A DNA stretch of 64,000 nt, taken from positions 23,616-87,615 of the forward strand of contig JACKOW010000017.1 of assembly GCA_024234055.1 (NCBI GenBank), written 5' to 3'. Position 1 is the first letter of the stretch, and every line of letters starts with the position of its first letter. The position numbers and the translations under genes are program-made. Source of the stretch: Rhodanobacteraceae bacterium (GTDB taxonomy: Bacteria; Pseudomonadota; Gammaproteobacteria; Xanthomonadales; SZUA-5). Under the pieces are notes generated by a model. The model worked only from the letters and a program-made list of their open reading frames with translations, made no database searches and was not told where the DNA came from. Shown one piece after another: positions 54,434-62,505 of this stretch.

Positions 54434-55473
54434 CCGCCGATCCTGTACATTTCCACGCGGCCCTCGCGGGTCGCTTGCGCCTGCTGGCGCTGCTCACTGT
54501 AGCGATCCTGGCGCTTGCGCCAGATCGCCTCGATCATCGCCTCGACCGCGCCATCGCCCTGATCACCGCGTATCAAGGCACGCAGATCCTGGCCTTCGCG
54601 GGCAAACAGGCAGGTGTACAAACGCCCGTCCGCCGAAACCCGCGCTCGGGTGCAATCACCGCAGAATGGCTGACTGACCGAGGAAATGAAGCCGATTTCG
54701 CCAGCGCCATCGACAAAACGATAGCGCTCGGCGACCTCGCCGCGATAGGCCGGATCCACCGGCTCCAGCGGATAGCGCGCGTGGATCTGTGCCAGCAGCT
54801 CGCGCGAAGGCACCACCGCCGAGGACTGCCAGCGATTGCACGTGCCGACATCCATGTACTCGATGAAACGCACGATCTGGCCGCTGCCGCGGAAATGTTC
54901 GACCAACGGCATGACTTCGGATTCATTGATGCCGCGCTGCACCACACAGTTGATCTTGATCGGATGAAGTCCGGCCGCCACCGCGTGTTCCAGGCCGCTG
55001 AGTACATCCTCGACCCGACCACGACCGCCGCTCATGGCGGCAAAGATCACCGGATCGAGCGCATCCAGACTCACCGTGATCCGTTTGAGACCGGCCGCGG
55101 CCAAGGCCCGGGCATCCCGCGCCAAGAGGGCACCGTTGCTGGTCAGCGCCAGATCCGCCGCACCTGGCAGAGCCGCCAGCCGCGAAATGATCTCCGGCAG
55201 ATCGCGCCGCAACAGCGGCTCGCCACCGGTCAGCCGCAACTTGCGCACGCCCAGGCCCACGAACAACCGGGCCAGGCGCTCGATTTCCTCAGGCTTGAGC
55301 CGCTGAGCTGCCGCCATGAAGGCGTGATCGCGAGGGTAACGCTCTTCCGGCATGCAGTACGGACAGCGAAAGTTGCAACGGTCGATGACCGAGATCCGCA
55401 GATCCTGCAGCGGCCGCGCCAGCCGGTCGACGAGCGCAGCATGATCGGCGCTGGGCAATGCCACCGCGCTCAC
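54430..55473 (-). CDS. moaA: GTP 3',8-cyclase
   Basis: A radical-SAM enzyme starting molybdopterin synthesis. The 347-residue product has CNFRCPYC (CX3CX2C, about 33-40), LRLTGGEPLLRRDL, a second cluster site CGDCTRARVSADGRLYTC (about 275-292), and the C-terminal GG. The ATGA overlap with the upstream hydrolase gene indicates one long operon. Confidence 0.96.
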   Translation of the reverse strand: MSAVALPSADHAALVDRLARPLQDLRISVIDRCNFRCPYCMPEERYPRDHAFMAAAQRLKPEEIERLARLFVGLGVRKLRLTGGEPLLRRDLPEIISRLAALPGAADLALTSNGALLARDARALAAAGLKRITVSLDALDPVIFAAMSGGRGRVEDVLSGLEHAVAAGLHPIKINCVVQRGINESEVMPLVEHFRGSGQIVRFIEYMDVGTCNRWQSSAVVPSRELLAQIHARYPLEPVDPAYRGEVAERYRFVDGAGEIGFISSVSQPFCGDCTRARVSADGRLYTCLFAREGQDLRALIRGDQGDGAVEAMIEAIWRKRQDRYSEQRQQAQATREGRVEMYRIGG

Positions 55474-56258
55474 GACTGGCTCCAGGCCGACCAGTGCTCC
55501 ACTGTGCTTTCTTCATTGGGCGGGGACAACGGGTAGACGGCTCCAGCGCTTGCGACCTCGTAGCCTAGCATCCGCATGGCCGCGGCCGCCGCTTCGTCGG
55601 CATAGTGATACAGCACCAGCCGCGAACGCACCGCCACTCCGTATTCGCGCTCCAGGTCGTCGAGCCCGGTGTGCGAAGGATTCGATTCCGCAGAGCAGTC
55701 GTGAAAGATGCGCTCATCCTCGTGTGCGTGTTTCTGCAACCATTCTGGAACCGGGCGGGTGTCGCCGGTGTAGAGGAAGCTGCCGCGCAAGGCCACACCG
55801 AAGGCGCTCTCGGGAGCATGGTGACGCACCGGAAAGACGGCGAAGCGCAGACCGGCGTGCCAGAAGTAGTCGCTGACCGGGATCAGCTGGAACATGTCCC
55901 AGAAGTTGCGCCCGCCTTCAGCCACCCAGTTGGGAAAGTCCGCTACCCGACGCTGCAGCAGCGGAACGATGGCCGCCGGCACGTACAGCTTGGGCAGACC
56001 CACGTTGGCCTTGAAGGCCAGACGATAGAACCAGTGCTCCAGGTCACCGATGTGGTCGAGGTGGGTATGGGTGATGAACACTGCCGCCGGAGGATCGCTG
56101 TAGACATGGGCATAGCGATCCAGCGCACCGATGCCGATATCGATCAGCAGCAGCGGCACACCGGCGCGCTCGAGCACACCGCAGGAAGTGCCCAGGTCCG
56201 CCGCCTGGGCACTGCCCACACCCAGAAACCGGAAGGAAAACACGCAAGGATCATGCAT
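55470..56258 (-). CDS. Metallo-beta-lactamase fold hydrolase (ribonuclease Z-like)
   Basis: The 262-residue product has no signal peptide. It carries HTHLDH (near 64-69), a FPVRHHAPESAFGV strand, LYTGDTRPVPEW and HDCSAESNPSHTG, a layout like that of the RNase Z/ElaC branch and related cytosolic hydrolases. ATG at 56258 overlaps the kinase gene by eight bases. The substrate is unknown; placement between kdkA and moaA gives no clear lead. Confidence 0.85.
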   Translation of the reverse strand: MHDPCVFSFRFLGVGSAQAADLGTSCGVLERAGVPLLLIDIGIGALDRYAHVYSDPPAAVFITHTHLDHIGDLEHWFYRLAFKANVGLPKLYVPAAIVPLLQRRVADFPNWVAEGGRNFWDMFQLIPVSDYFWHAGLRFAVFPVRHHAPESAFGVALRGSFLYTGDTRPVPEWLQKHAHEDERIFHDCSAESNPSHTGLDDLEREYGVAVRSRLVLYHYADEAAAAAMRMLGYEVASAGAVYPLSPPNEESTVEHWSAWSQS

Positions 56259-56994
56259 GGGCGGACGATAGGGCAGATCGCGCATGCGCATCCAGCAGCC
56301 TTTGCCAGGCCTGCCTCGCATCGGCCTGGTCGACGCGCTCGCCATACAGCTTGCGCAGGGAACGCTGCAGGCGCTGGAGCACCCGCGCCTGCCAGTCTCC
56401 CGGGCGCCGATGCACGCCGCGATCCCAGTCGATCAGCCAGTAACGGCCAGCCGCATCGATCAGGATGTTGTGGGCATTCAGATCAGCATGCTGATAGCCG
56501 AGGGCATGCGCCCGCCCAAGGACCTCACCGAGCGCGCCCCAGTCGAGCTCAGACCAGGAACCCGGCTGCGCCAGCCGCGTCGACAGCGCGCTGGCATTGG
56601 CGATGCGCGACATGATCAGGTCGCCCGAATAGAAGCCACCCGCGCGCCCGATCCTGGCCGCCAGCGGCCTCGGCACCGGCAATCCGGCGTCCAGAGCCGC
56701 GGCCAGCAGGCGAAATTCGCGCAGTGGCCGGGTCGACTCCAAACCTGTCCATAGATACTGGTCCCTGAGCAGTCGCGCGAGCGCGCCCCCCCGGCGATAG
56801 TGGCGCAGGACGGCGGCTCCGAAAGGCCCATCGATGGCCCAGGTCTGGCCCCTGCCGGCCGCGAGCAGGCTGCGCTGCGGCCAGGTCTCTGGTAGAAACC
56901 AGTGGCTGGACGGTAACGACAGGCGCGCCGCATCGTAGACGATGTGGCAGACGCCATCCGTCCAGACTTGTGTCTGACAGGCCGACTCGCTCAC
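56251..56994 (-). CDS. kdkA: 3-deoxy-D-manno-octulosonic acid kinase
   Basis: KdkA phosphorylates Kdo on lipid A precursors. The 247-residue protein-kinase-like product has FGAAVLRHYRRGGALARLL, ESTRPLREFRLLAA, HADLNAHNILID (catalytic loop) and YWLIDWDRGVHR (metal Asp). GTG at 56994 is chosen: AAGGA lies five bases upstream. A longer ATG start at 57051 would overlap the divergent glycosyltransferase. Confidence 0.92.
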   Translation of the reverse strand: MSESACQTQVWTDGVCHIVYDAARLSLPSSHWFLPETWPQRSLLAAGRGQTWAIDGPFGAAVLRHYRRGGALARLLRDQYLWTGLESTRPLREFRLLAAALDAGLPVPRPLAARIGRAGGFYSGDLIMSRIANASALSTRLAQPGSWSELDWGALGEVLGRAHALGYQHADLNAHNILIDAAGRYWLIDWDRGVHRRPGDWQARVLQRLQRSLRKLYGERVDQADARQAWQRLLDAHARSALSSAHA

Positions 56995-57039
56995 GATGGT
57001 CCTTGCACTCTCCTCTCGCTCCTCAACCCAAGCATAGCC

Positions 57040-58119
57040 GTGAACCCGCAATCGCTATCGGTCTGCATCCTGCGTTTGTCCGCCCTGGGCGATGTCAGCC
57101 ACGTCCTGCCACTGGTGTACGCCTGGCGCCAGCAGCGGCCGCAGGATCGCCTCAGCTGGGTGCTCGGTGCCGGCGAGGCCCAGCTGCTGGCAGGCACCGA
57201 GGGTGTGAGCCTGCTGCCCTACCGCAAGCGCGATGGCCTGGCCGGCATGCGTGCGCTGTGGCGCAGCCAGCGCGATCAGACCTTTGACGCCCTGCTGATG
57301 ATGCAACTGGCACTGCGCGCCAATGTGCTCGGTCGCGGCCTGCGCGCGCGTCGCCGCATCGGCTACGACCGCCTGCGTTCGCGCGAGGGACACAGCCTGT
57401 TCATCAATGAACGCATCGCCGATCACGGCTACAGTCATGTCCTGGAGACGCTCTGTCGCTTTGGCGAAGCGTTGGGCGTAGTGGTGGACGACCTGCACTG
57501 GCCACTCGTCATTCCCGACGAGGCCCATGCCTACGCTGAATCCTGCCTGCCGTCTGATGCGCCACTGCTGGGCATCAGCGCCTGCTCCAGCCATGCCTTG
57601 CGCAGCTGGTCGCCACAGGGCTATGCCGAACTGGCGCGGCATGCGCACAAGCGCCACGGCATGCGGGTGGTGCTGCTCGGCGGCCGCAGCGACATTGAGC
57701 GGCAGATGGCTGACACCATCCTCGGCCTGGCACCGGATGCCGAGTGCGTCGATCTGGTCGGCAAGGACACCCTGAAACAGATGCTGGCCCTGCTGTCGCG
57801 CATGACGGTCGTGGTCTCGCCCGATGCCGGTCCTGCACATCTGGCCAGCGCGCTGGGCGTACCCGTTATTGGCCTGCATGCCGCCACTGATCCCCGCCGC
57901 AGCGGCCCCTATCGCAGCCTGCAATGGTGCGTGAACCGCTTCCCCGAGGTGGTGCGCGCCAAGCGCGGGCAGGAACTGGCGCAAGTGCGCTGGAGCACCC
58001 GCATCGAATACCCCGGCGTCATGGACCTGATCGAGATCGACGAGGTGTTGGCCACGCTGGATCGCCTGCTGGCGACGCCGGCCGGGGAACGACTTGCGCC
58101 CGCGCGTTTGCGACGTTGA
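57040..58119 (+). CDS. Family 9 glycosyltransferase (heptosyltransferase-like)
   Basis: A 359-residue GT9 protein of LPS core synthesis: ILRLSALGDVSHVLPLV at the start, MMQLALRANVLGRGLRARR, and the ADP-heptose-binding VVVSPDAGPAHLASALGVP with GLHAATDPRRSGPY. Xanthomonas OpsX-type enzymes are closest in layout and lie by kdkA. The start is GTG at 57040; no ATG fits. Specific sugar and acceptor are inferred only. Confidence 0.88.
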   Translation: MNPQSLSVCILRLSALGDVSHVLPLVYAWRQQRPQDRLSWVLGAGEAQLLAGTEGVSLLPYRKRDGLAGMRALWRSQRDQTFDALLMMQLALRANVLGRGLRARRRIGYDRLRSREGHSLFINERIADHGYSHVLETLCRFGEALGVVVDDLHWPLVIPDEAHAYAESCLPSDAPLLGISACSSHALRSWSPQGYAELARHAHKRHGMRVVLLGGRSDIERQMADTILGLAPDAECVDLVGKDTLKQMLALLSRMTVVVSPDAGPAHLASALGVPVIGLHAATDPRRSGPYRSLQWCVNRFPEVVRAKRGQELAQVRWSTRIEYPGVMDLIEIDEVLATLDRLLATPAGERLAPARLRR

Positions 58120-58121
58120 TG

Positions 58122-58318
58122 CACGAGGGCACGAGGGCACGAGGGCACGAGGGCACGAGGGCACGAGAAAGGCTACGGGGTTCGGGCTCTCGTGAAGAGA
58201 GAGAGCACCGGCGCCGAGCGGCAACGGGCCGTCATAGGCCAGATCACATCGCAGCGGTCCACGGATCCCGTAACTGCTGTTGCGTGCCCTCGTGCCCTCG
58301 CGCCCTCTTGCCCTCGCG
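58122..58318. repeat. Inverted CACGAGGG octamer element
   Basis: Five CACGAGGG units (58122-58165) are inverted at 58284-58318 (GTGCCCTCGTGCCCTCGCGC, CCTCTTGCCCTCG). The 118-base loop has no gene. It fills the convergent gap between the glycosyltransferase and DUF6165 and could end both transcripts. Confidence 0.9.
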
Positions 58319-58324
58319 CGCCAA

Positions 58325-58750
58325 CTAGTCCACCGACGGCGCCCCAACCCCCTCGCGCTGATAACTGGCATAGGACTTCTCTTCCACCAGCTCCGAGCCC
58401 AGGCGGGCATTGAGCTCGCGCTTCAGGCGGGCGCGATCGTCGTTGATGAAGTAGACCGCCCGTGCCAGCTCGATGAACTCGGCATCGAAGGCACCCTGTC
58501 CTTCCTTGATGCGGATGCGGTCCTCGATATCCCAGAGCTGACCGTTGACGCCGCGCAGTCCGGCCCAGAGGTCTTCGATCGAGGCCGCCTTCGAGGCCGG
58601 ATGGGCCTGCCAGGTCGCCAGCAAGGCATCCAGTTCCTTCTGCACATTGGCCAGCTTGGCGGCATCGCTGATGCGTTGCGCCTTGATCTCGAGAATGCTG
58701 ATCTTGTCGATCAGTTCGCCGTAGGAAACGGGCACCAGCAATTGCGACAT
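58325..58750 (-). CDS. DUF6165 family protein
   Basis: The 141-residue soluble product matches DUF6165: VPVSYGELIDKISILEIKAQ at the start, LWDIEDRIRIKEGQGAFD and VYFINDDRARLKRELNARLG. Such proteins are found in polysaccharide gene regions; function unknown. GGAG eight bases upstream supports 58750. Confidence 0.88.
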   Translation of the reverse strand: MSQLLVPVSYGELIDKISILEIKAQRISDAAKLANVQKELDALLATWQAHPASKAASIEDLWAGLRGVNGQLWDIEDRIRIKEGQGAFDAEFIELARAVYFINDDRARLKRELNARLGSELVEEKSYASYQREGVGAPSVD

Positions 58751-58823
58751 GGTCAGGCTCCAATCTTGAGGCGGCGGATGATACGGAAGCGTGGGCGGCC
58801 CGTGGGATTGCACCCAGCGCCCA

Positions 58824-59894
58824 TCAAAGGATCTCATCCTCGTCGAAGAAGGGATCCGACAGTGCCTCTTCAGCAATGCCCTCGATGCGCTCGCCAGCGG
58901 TGTGGAAAGACTTGACCTGGGCAATATGCATCAGCGCATCGCCCTGGTTGACGATGGGCAGGTTGCTGCGGCCGATGATCAATCCCTCGGTGTGCGCCGT
59001 CACCGGCTGATCGGAATCGCCGAAAGGATCTGACAGATGACCAAGGGTGGCGCCGGCCTGCACCAGCTCGCCCGGGCGCCGGGTGGCGCGGAAGATGCCG
59101 CCCTGCGGCGCCCGTATCCAATGCGTGCGTTGCGACACCACCGGTCTGGCCGGCACTTCATCTCCCTCGCTGCGGCGCAACATGCCCTGATGGGCCATGA
59201 CCCGAAGCACGCCCTTGACGCCCACGCGTATCGCCAACTCATCGAAACGCAGCGCCTCGCCCGACTCGTAGACCAGCACATCGACATCCATTTCCGCCGC
59301 CATCTGCCGCAGCGAACCCGGCCGCAGCGGCGCCGAGATCACTGCCGGGGCGCCGAAGGCCATGGCTAGCTCGAAGGCCGCCGGACGTCCGGAGCTGATC
59401 CTGATCTGCGGCAGATTGCTCCGGTGCAGCGCCGCCGAATGGATATCGATGCCCAGCTGACAACGACTGATGATCTGACTGGAAAAGGCGTGGGCGAGTT
59501 GCCCAGCCAGCGATCCCCTGGAGGTACCCGGAAAGCTGCGATTGAGATCACGTCGATCCGGCAGGTAGCGCTGGTGCATGATGAAGCCGAGGACATTGAC
59601 CACCGGAATCAGCAGCAGCGTGCCGGTGAGCCGTTTCGGCGAAATTCGCGACAGCAGACGGCGGATGATCTCGACGCCGATGATCTCGTCACCGTGGACG
59701 CACGCACTGACGAACATCACCGGGCCGGGCCTCGTCCCGTGCAGCACCCTGACCGGCAGAGCCAGCGGCGTATGCGTCGACAGACGGCTGATGGCCAGAT
59801 CGACGGTGGCCATCGAACCTGCCAGTACCGACACACCGTTCAGATCAAAGGGCGCCACCGCAAAAGTGCCGCGCTTGCCCCGCGCCCCGCCCAT
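58824..59894 (-). CDS. Succinylglutamate desuccinylase/aspartoacylase family hydrolase
   Basis: A 356-residue zinc hydrolase of the AstE/AspA branch of M14. Zinc ligands are in ACVHGDEIIGVE (His, Glu, near 66-69) and GIDIHSAA (His). Conserved RRDLNRSFPG binds the carboxylate. The C-terminal region (about 265-350) holds a barrel-sandwich-like segment (GGIFRATRRPGELVQAGATL) as in the family. Role uncertain; many relatives accompany RimK-type ligases, absent here. Confidence 0.88.
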   Translation of the reverse strand: MGGARGKRGTFAVAPFDLNGVSVLAGSMATVDLAISRLSTHTPLALPVRVLHGTRPGPVMFVSACVHGDEIIGVEIIRRLLSRISPKRLTGTLLLIPVVNVLGFIMHQRYLPDRRDLNRSFPGTSRGSLAGQLAHAFSSQIISRCQLGIDIHSAALHRSNLPQIRISSGRPAAFELAMAFGAPAVISAPLRPGSLRQMAAEMDVDVLVYESGEALRFDELAIRVGVKGVLRVMAHQGMLRRSEGDEVPARPVVSQRTHWIRAPQGGIFRATRRPGELVQAGATLGHLSDPFGDSDQPVTAHTEGLIIGRSNLPIVNQGDALMHIAQVKSFHTAGERIEGIAEEALSDPFFDEDEIL

Positions 59895-60156
59895 CGCCCC
59901 TCCAGAGCCACTCCCAGGCGCTCAGTGTGCCCGAGATTGCGGGCGCTTCGAAACCCGGTGCTCTGATTGGCTTCAGCCCCGCGTCCGCAGCGCAGTCCAT
60001 CGCCGGCGAATGGTGCGCACAGAGCAGCATCGGCGCCTGCATCACCGTGACACCTTCGCCGAAAATCCCCGGAGCTCGTCACCGCGCCATACGAAGGCAA
60101 GCTGGCGATCCGCCGCGGTGCGGTATCGCTGCAGATCGACACCCCAGATGCCGGGC
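59895..60156. other. Gene-free interval before tRNA-Ser(CGA)
   Basis: About 260 bases with no convincing open frame or known repeat. Some shadows are open but lack ribosome sites. A terminator for the tRNA follows at 60157. Confidence 0.45.
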
Positions 60157-60189
60157 GAAAAAAAACCCGGTCGCGTTGGCGGCCGGGTT
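60157..60189 (-). terminator. Rho-independent terminator after tRNA-Ser(CGA)
   Basis: On the minus strand AACCCGG pairs with CCGGGTT across a 12-base loop and is followed by eight T. It lies seven bases after the tRNA 3' end. Confidence 0.88.
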
Positions 60190-60192
60190 CAG

Positions 60193-60285
<93 letters not shown>

Positions 60286-60624
60286 GGAGACTGTGATCAT
60301 TGCCGCGCTTTGTGCGGCAAGGGGGCGGAGCATACGGTCAGTAGCCCGTGTCGACAAGCACCTGTTGATGAGGCCCGTCGAGTTGGGAAGCGTGTTGATT
60401 GGCCGACGAGCGGATGTCACCTCGGGCAGATTTTTTTCGTTATCAGGGCCAGTGATCGGAATGGTGTGTTGCAAGCAGCGTATGCGCACGGCATCCTATC
60501 GGTGAGGGAGGCCTCGCTTGCACACATTGAATCTGAAAATCCTGTTTCTTCCGCCGTCAGATGCCGGGCTAACAACCCGCGGCATCGGCGCCGATTGACC
60601 GCAATTTTTGCGCGACCGAGCACC
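60286..60624. other. Gap between tRNA-Ser(CGA) and the PP2C gene
   Basis: The 339 bases hold the divergent promoters. An AT-rich patch (TTTTTTTCGTTAT) is at about 60430-60445, and TTTTTGCG before 60615. No open frame or repeat family is evident. Confidence 0.45.
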
Positions 60625-61323
60625 ATGATCGAATTCGGACACGGGACGCATACCGGGCTACGGCGCGAGCATAACGAGGACACCTATTGCGCGGATCCCG
60701 ACATGGGTCTGTGGCTGGTGGCCGACGGGATGGGAGGGCACGAGCACGGCGAGGTGGCCAGCGCACTGGCGCGGGATGTCGTCATCCGCGAAGTGCACAA
60801 GGGCCAGGCGCTGGCGAACGCCATCCAATCGGCGGATGAGGAAATCATCCGTCACTCCAACGAAAAGCGCAGCGAGCGCCCGATGGGCACCACCGTGGTC
60901 GCCGTACGCGTGCAGAAGCACGATTACGAAGTGGCCTGGGTGGGTGACAGTCGGGTCTACATCTGGAATGGCAGCCTGCGCCAGATCTCGCAGGATCACT
61001 CCTATGTGCAGGAGTTGATCGATCAGGGCGCGATCAGCGCGGCACAGGCACGCACGCATCCGCACCGCAATGTGGTGACCCAGGCGCTGGGCGTGACCAT
61101 GCCTGACCAGCTGAAGATCGAAACCCTGCGCGGCACGCTCGAACCCGGGCAATGTCTGCTGCTCTGCAGCGACGGCCTGACCGAGGAAGTCGAGGACACG
61201 ATGATCAGCGAGATCATCGAACGCGGTCTGAGCGCGCAGGAGACGGTCGACCATCTGATTCTGGCGGCGCTGGATCACGGCGGTTCGGACAACATCACCG
61301 TGTTGCTGGTTCGCTGCATCTGA
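60625..61323 (+). CDS. PP2C-type Ser/Thr protein phosphatase
   Basis: A compact 232-residue PP2C domain with all metal motifs: REHNEDTYC, LWLVADGMGGHEHGE, AWVGDSRVYIWNG, LLLCSDGLTEEV and HGGSDNITVLLV. It lacks any extra domain. It probably reverses phosphorylation by the Ser/Thr kinase at 62506-63927. ATG at 60625 places the RREHNED motif correctly; an in-frame longer start at 60310 is not conserved. Confidence 0.93.
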   Translation: MIEFGHGTHTGLRREHNEDTYCADPDMGLWLVADGMGGHEHGEVASALARDVVIREVHKGQALANAIQSADEEIIRHSNEKRSERPMGTTVVAVRVQKHDYEVAWVGDSRVYIWNGSLRQISQDHSYVQELIDQGAISAAQARTHPHRNVVTQALGVTMPDQLKIETLRGTLEPGQCLLLCSDGLTEEVEDTMISEIIERGLSAQETVDHLILAALDHGGSDNITVLLVRCI

Positions 61324-61326
61324 TGC

Positions 61327-61345
61327 CAGGCGCGATTCGCGCCTG
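61327..61345. terminator. Hairpin after the PP2C gene (possible terminator)
   Basis: CAGGCGCG and CGCGCCTG pair exactly around ATT, starting three bases after the PP2C stop and followed by ATTTG only. It lies between convergent genes. Confidence 0.55.
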
Positions 61346-61378
61346 ATTTGCAGACGTCCCGGTCATCTCGTCAGGCGC

Positions 61379-62473
61379 TTACTCGTCGGTCCCCAGGTAG
61401 CGCTGCAGCTTTGCGTGCCAGCGAGGATCTTCTATGGCCTCCAACAAGGCGCAATCGATTGCTTCGCGCAGTTCCGGCCGACCTTCGGGCAGAGCGAACG
61501 CGTAGTACTGACGATCCAGGCGCTGCGGCAACACCGTCAATTGCTCCGGGTAACTACGCTGCACCAGAAACTGCAGGATCGGGGCATCGTGCACGACGGC
61601 CAGCACCTTGCCCGCAGCCAGTTGCTCCAGTGCGGCCTCGGCGTCGGGCATGCCGATGCTGGCAATGCGACGGGCCGCCAGCCATCTCGCACCCGTACTC
61701 CCCTCGATGCTGGCCACACGGACCCGGCGCAGATCATCGACGGTTGTGACCTGGCCTTCGAGCGCCCCCACGGTCAGGGTGGCGCTGACCCCTGCAGTGA
61801 ACACCGAAACCAGCAGGATTGCGGCGAACATCCAGATCAGTGCCAGCAGCCGTCCGGCAAAACTCACCGGCGCCTTGTCGCCATAGCCCACCGTGGACAT
61901 GGTGACTGCGGCCCACCAGAATCCACTGCCGATGCCGTGCCAGGGCCGTCCGCCGAACTGGGCCGGATTGGCGCGCCGTTCCAACAGCCAGGCAATGGCC
62001 CCGACGGCTGCCAGGGTCAGGACAAGACCGGCAACCCAGGCCAGGAAGCGCCAGGAGAACAAGCCCGCCAGCAAGGCCTGCCAGGCCGAGGAGCGTGGCG
62101 CCGTGGCGATCCCCAGGCCACCTTGCGCAAAGGGCTGGCTGAAATCAAGACTCTTCTCACGATCGGAAGTGACGCTGAGCGCGCCCACGGCAACATCGAT
62201 GTGTTGCTCACGCGCTGCGTCGAACAGCGACTGCAGGCCGAAGGCCTGATATCGAAAGCGCCATCCGTTGCTGCGCGCAATCTCTTCCCAGAGTTCGATG
62301 GCGATGCCATCAAAGCCCTGCTCCGTCCGGACCACGAAGGGTGGTGCCACGCGCACGCCCACCTGCAATTCGAGCGACGGGTCGGGCGGTGCTTCCGCAC
62401 CCGCCACACTGCCAAGCAGTATCAGCGCCGCGCCGATCCAGCCGTGCCATCGTCTTTCAGTAGCGCCTTTCAA
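61379..62473 (-). CDS. GluR0-like ligand-gated potassium channel
   Basis: A 364-residue protein combining a periplasmic binding domain with a channel. Signal peptide 1-26; first lobe 35-125 (SDREKSLDFSQPF contains the ligand-binding Arg); M1 about 141-164; pore loop with the K+ filter TVGYGD (194-199); M3 about 205-232; second lobe 235-350. This is the architecture of prokaryotic glutamate receptor GluR0, where a ligand opens a potassium-selective pore. The ligand here is unknown. It could also be read as a truncated transport protein, but the intact filter argues against that. Confidence 0.9.
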   Translation of the reverse strand: MKGATERRWHGWIGAALILLGSVAGAEAPPDPSLELQVGVRVAPPFVVRTEQGFDGIAIELWEEIARSNGWRFRYQAFGLQSLFDAAREQHIDVAVGALSVTSDREKSLDFSQPFAQGGLGIATAPRSSAWQALLAGLFSWRFLAWVAGLVLTLAAVGAIAWLLERRANPAQFGGRPWHGIGSGFWWAAVTMSTVGYGDKAPVSFAGRLLALIWMFAAILLVSVFTAGVSATLTVGALEGQVTTVDDLRRVRVASIEGSTGARWLAARRIASIGMPDAEAALEQLAAGKVLAVVHDAPILQFLVQRSYPEQLTVLPQRLDRQYYAFALPEGRPELREAIDCALLEAIEDPRWHAKLQRYLGTDE

Positions 62474-62505
62474 CCCTCCCCCATCTCTGCAGGAAGCAAC
62501 GAGGC

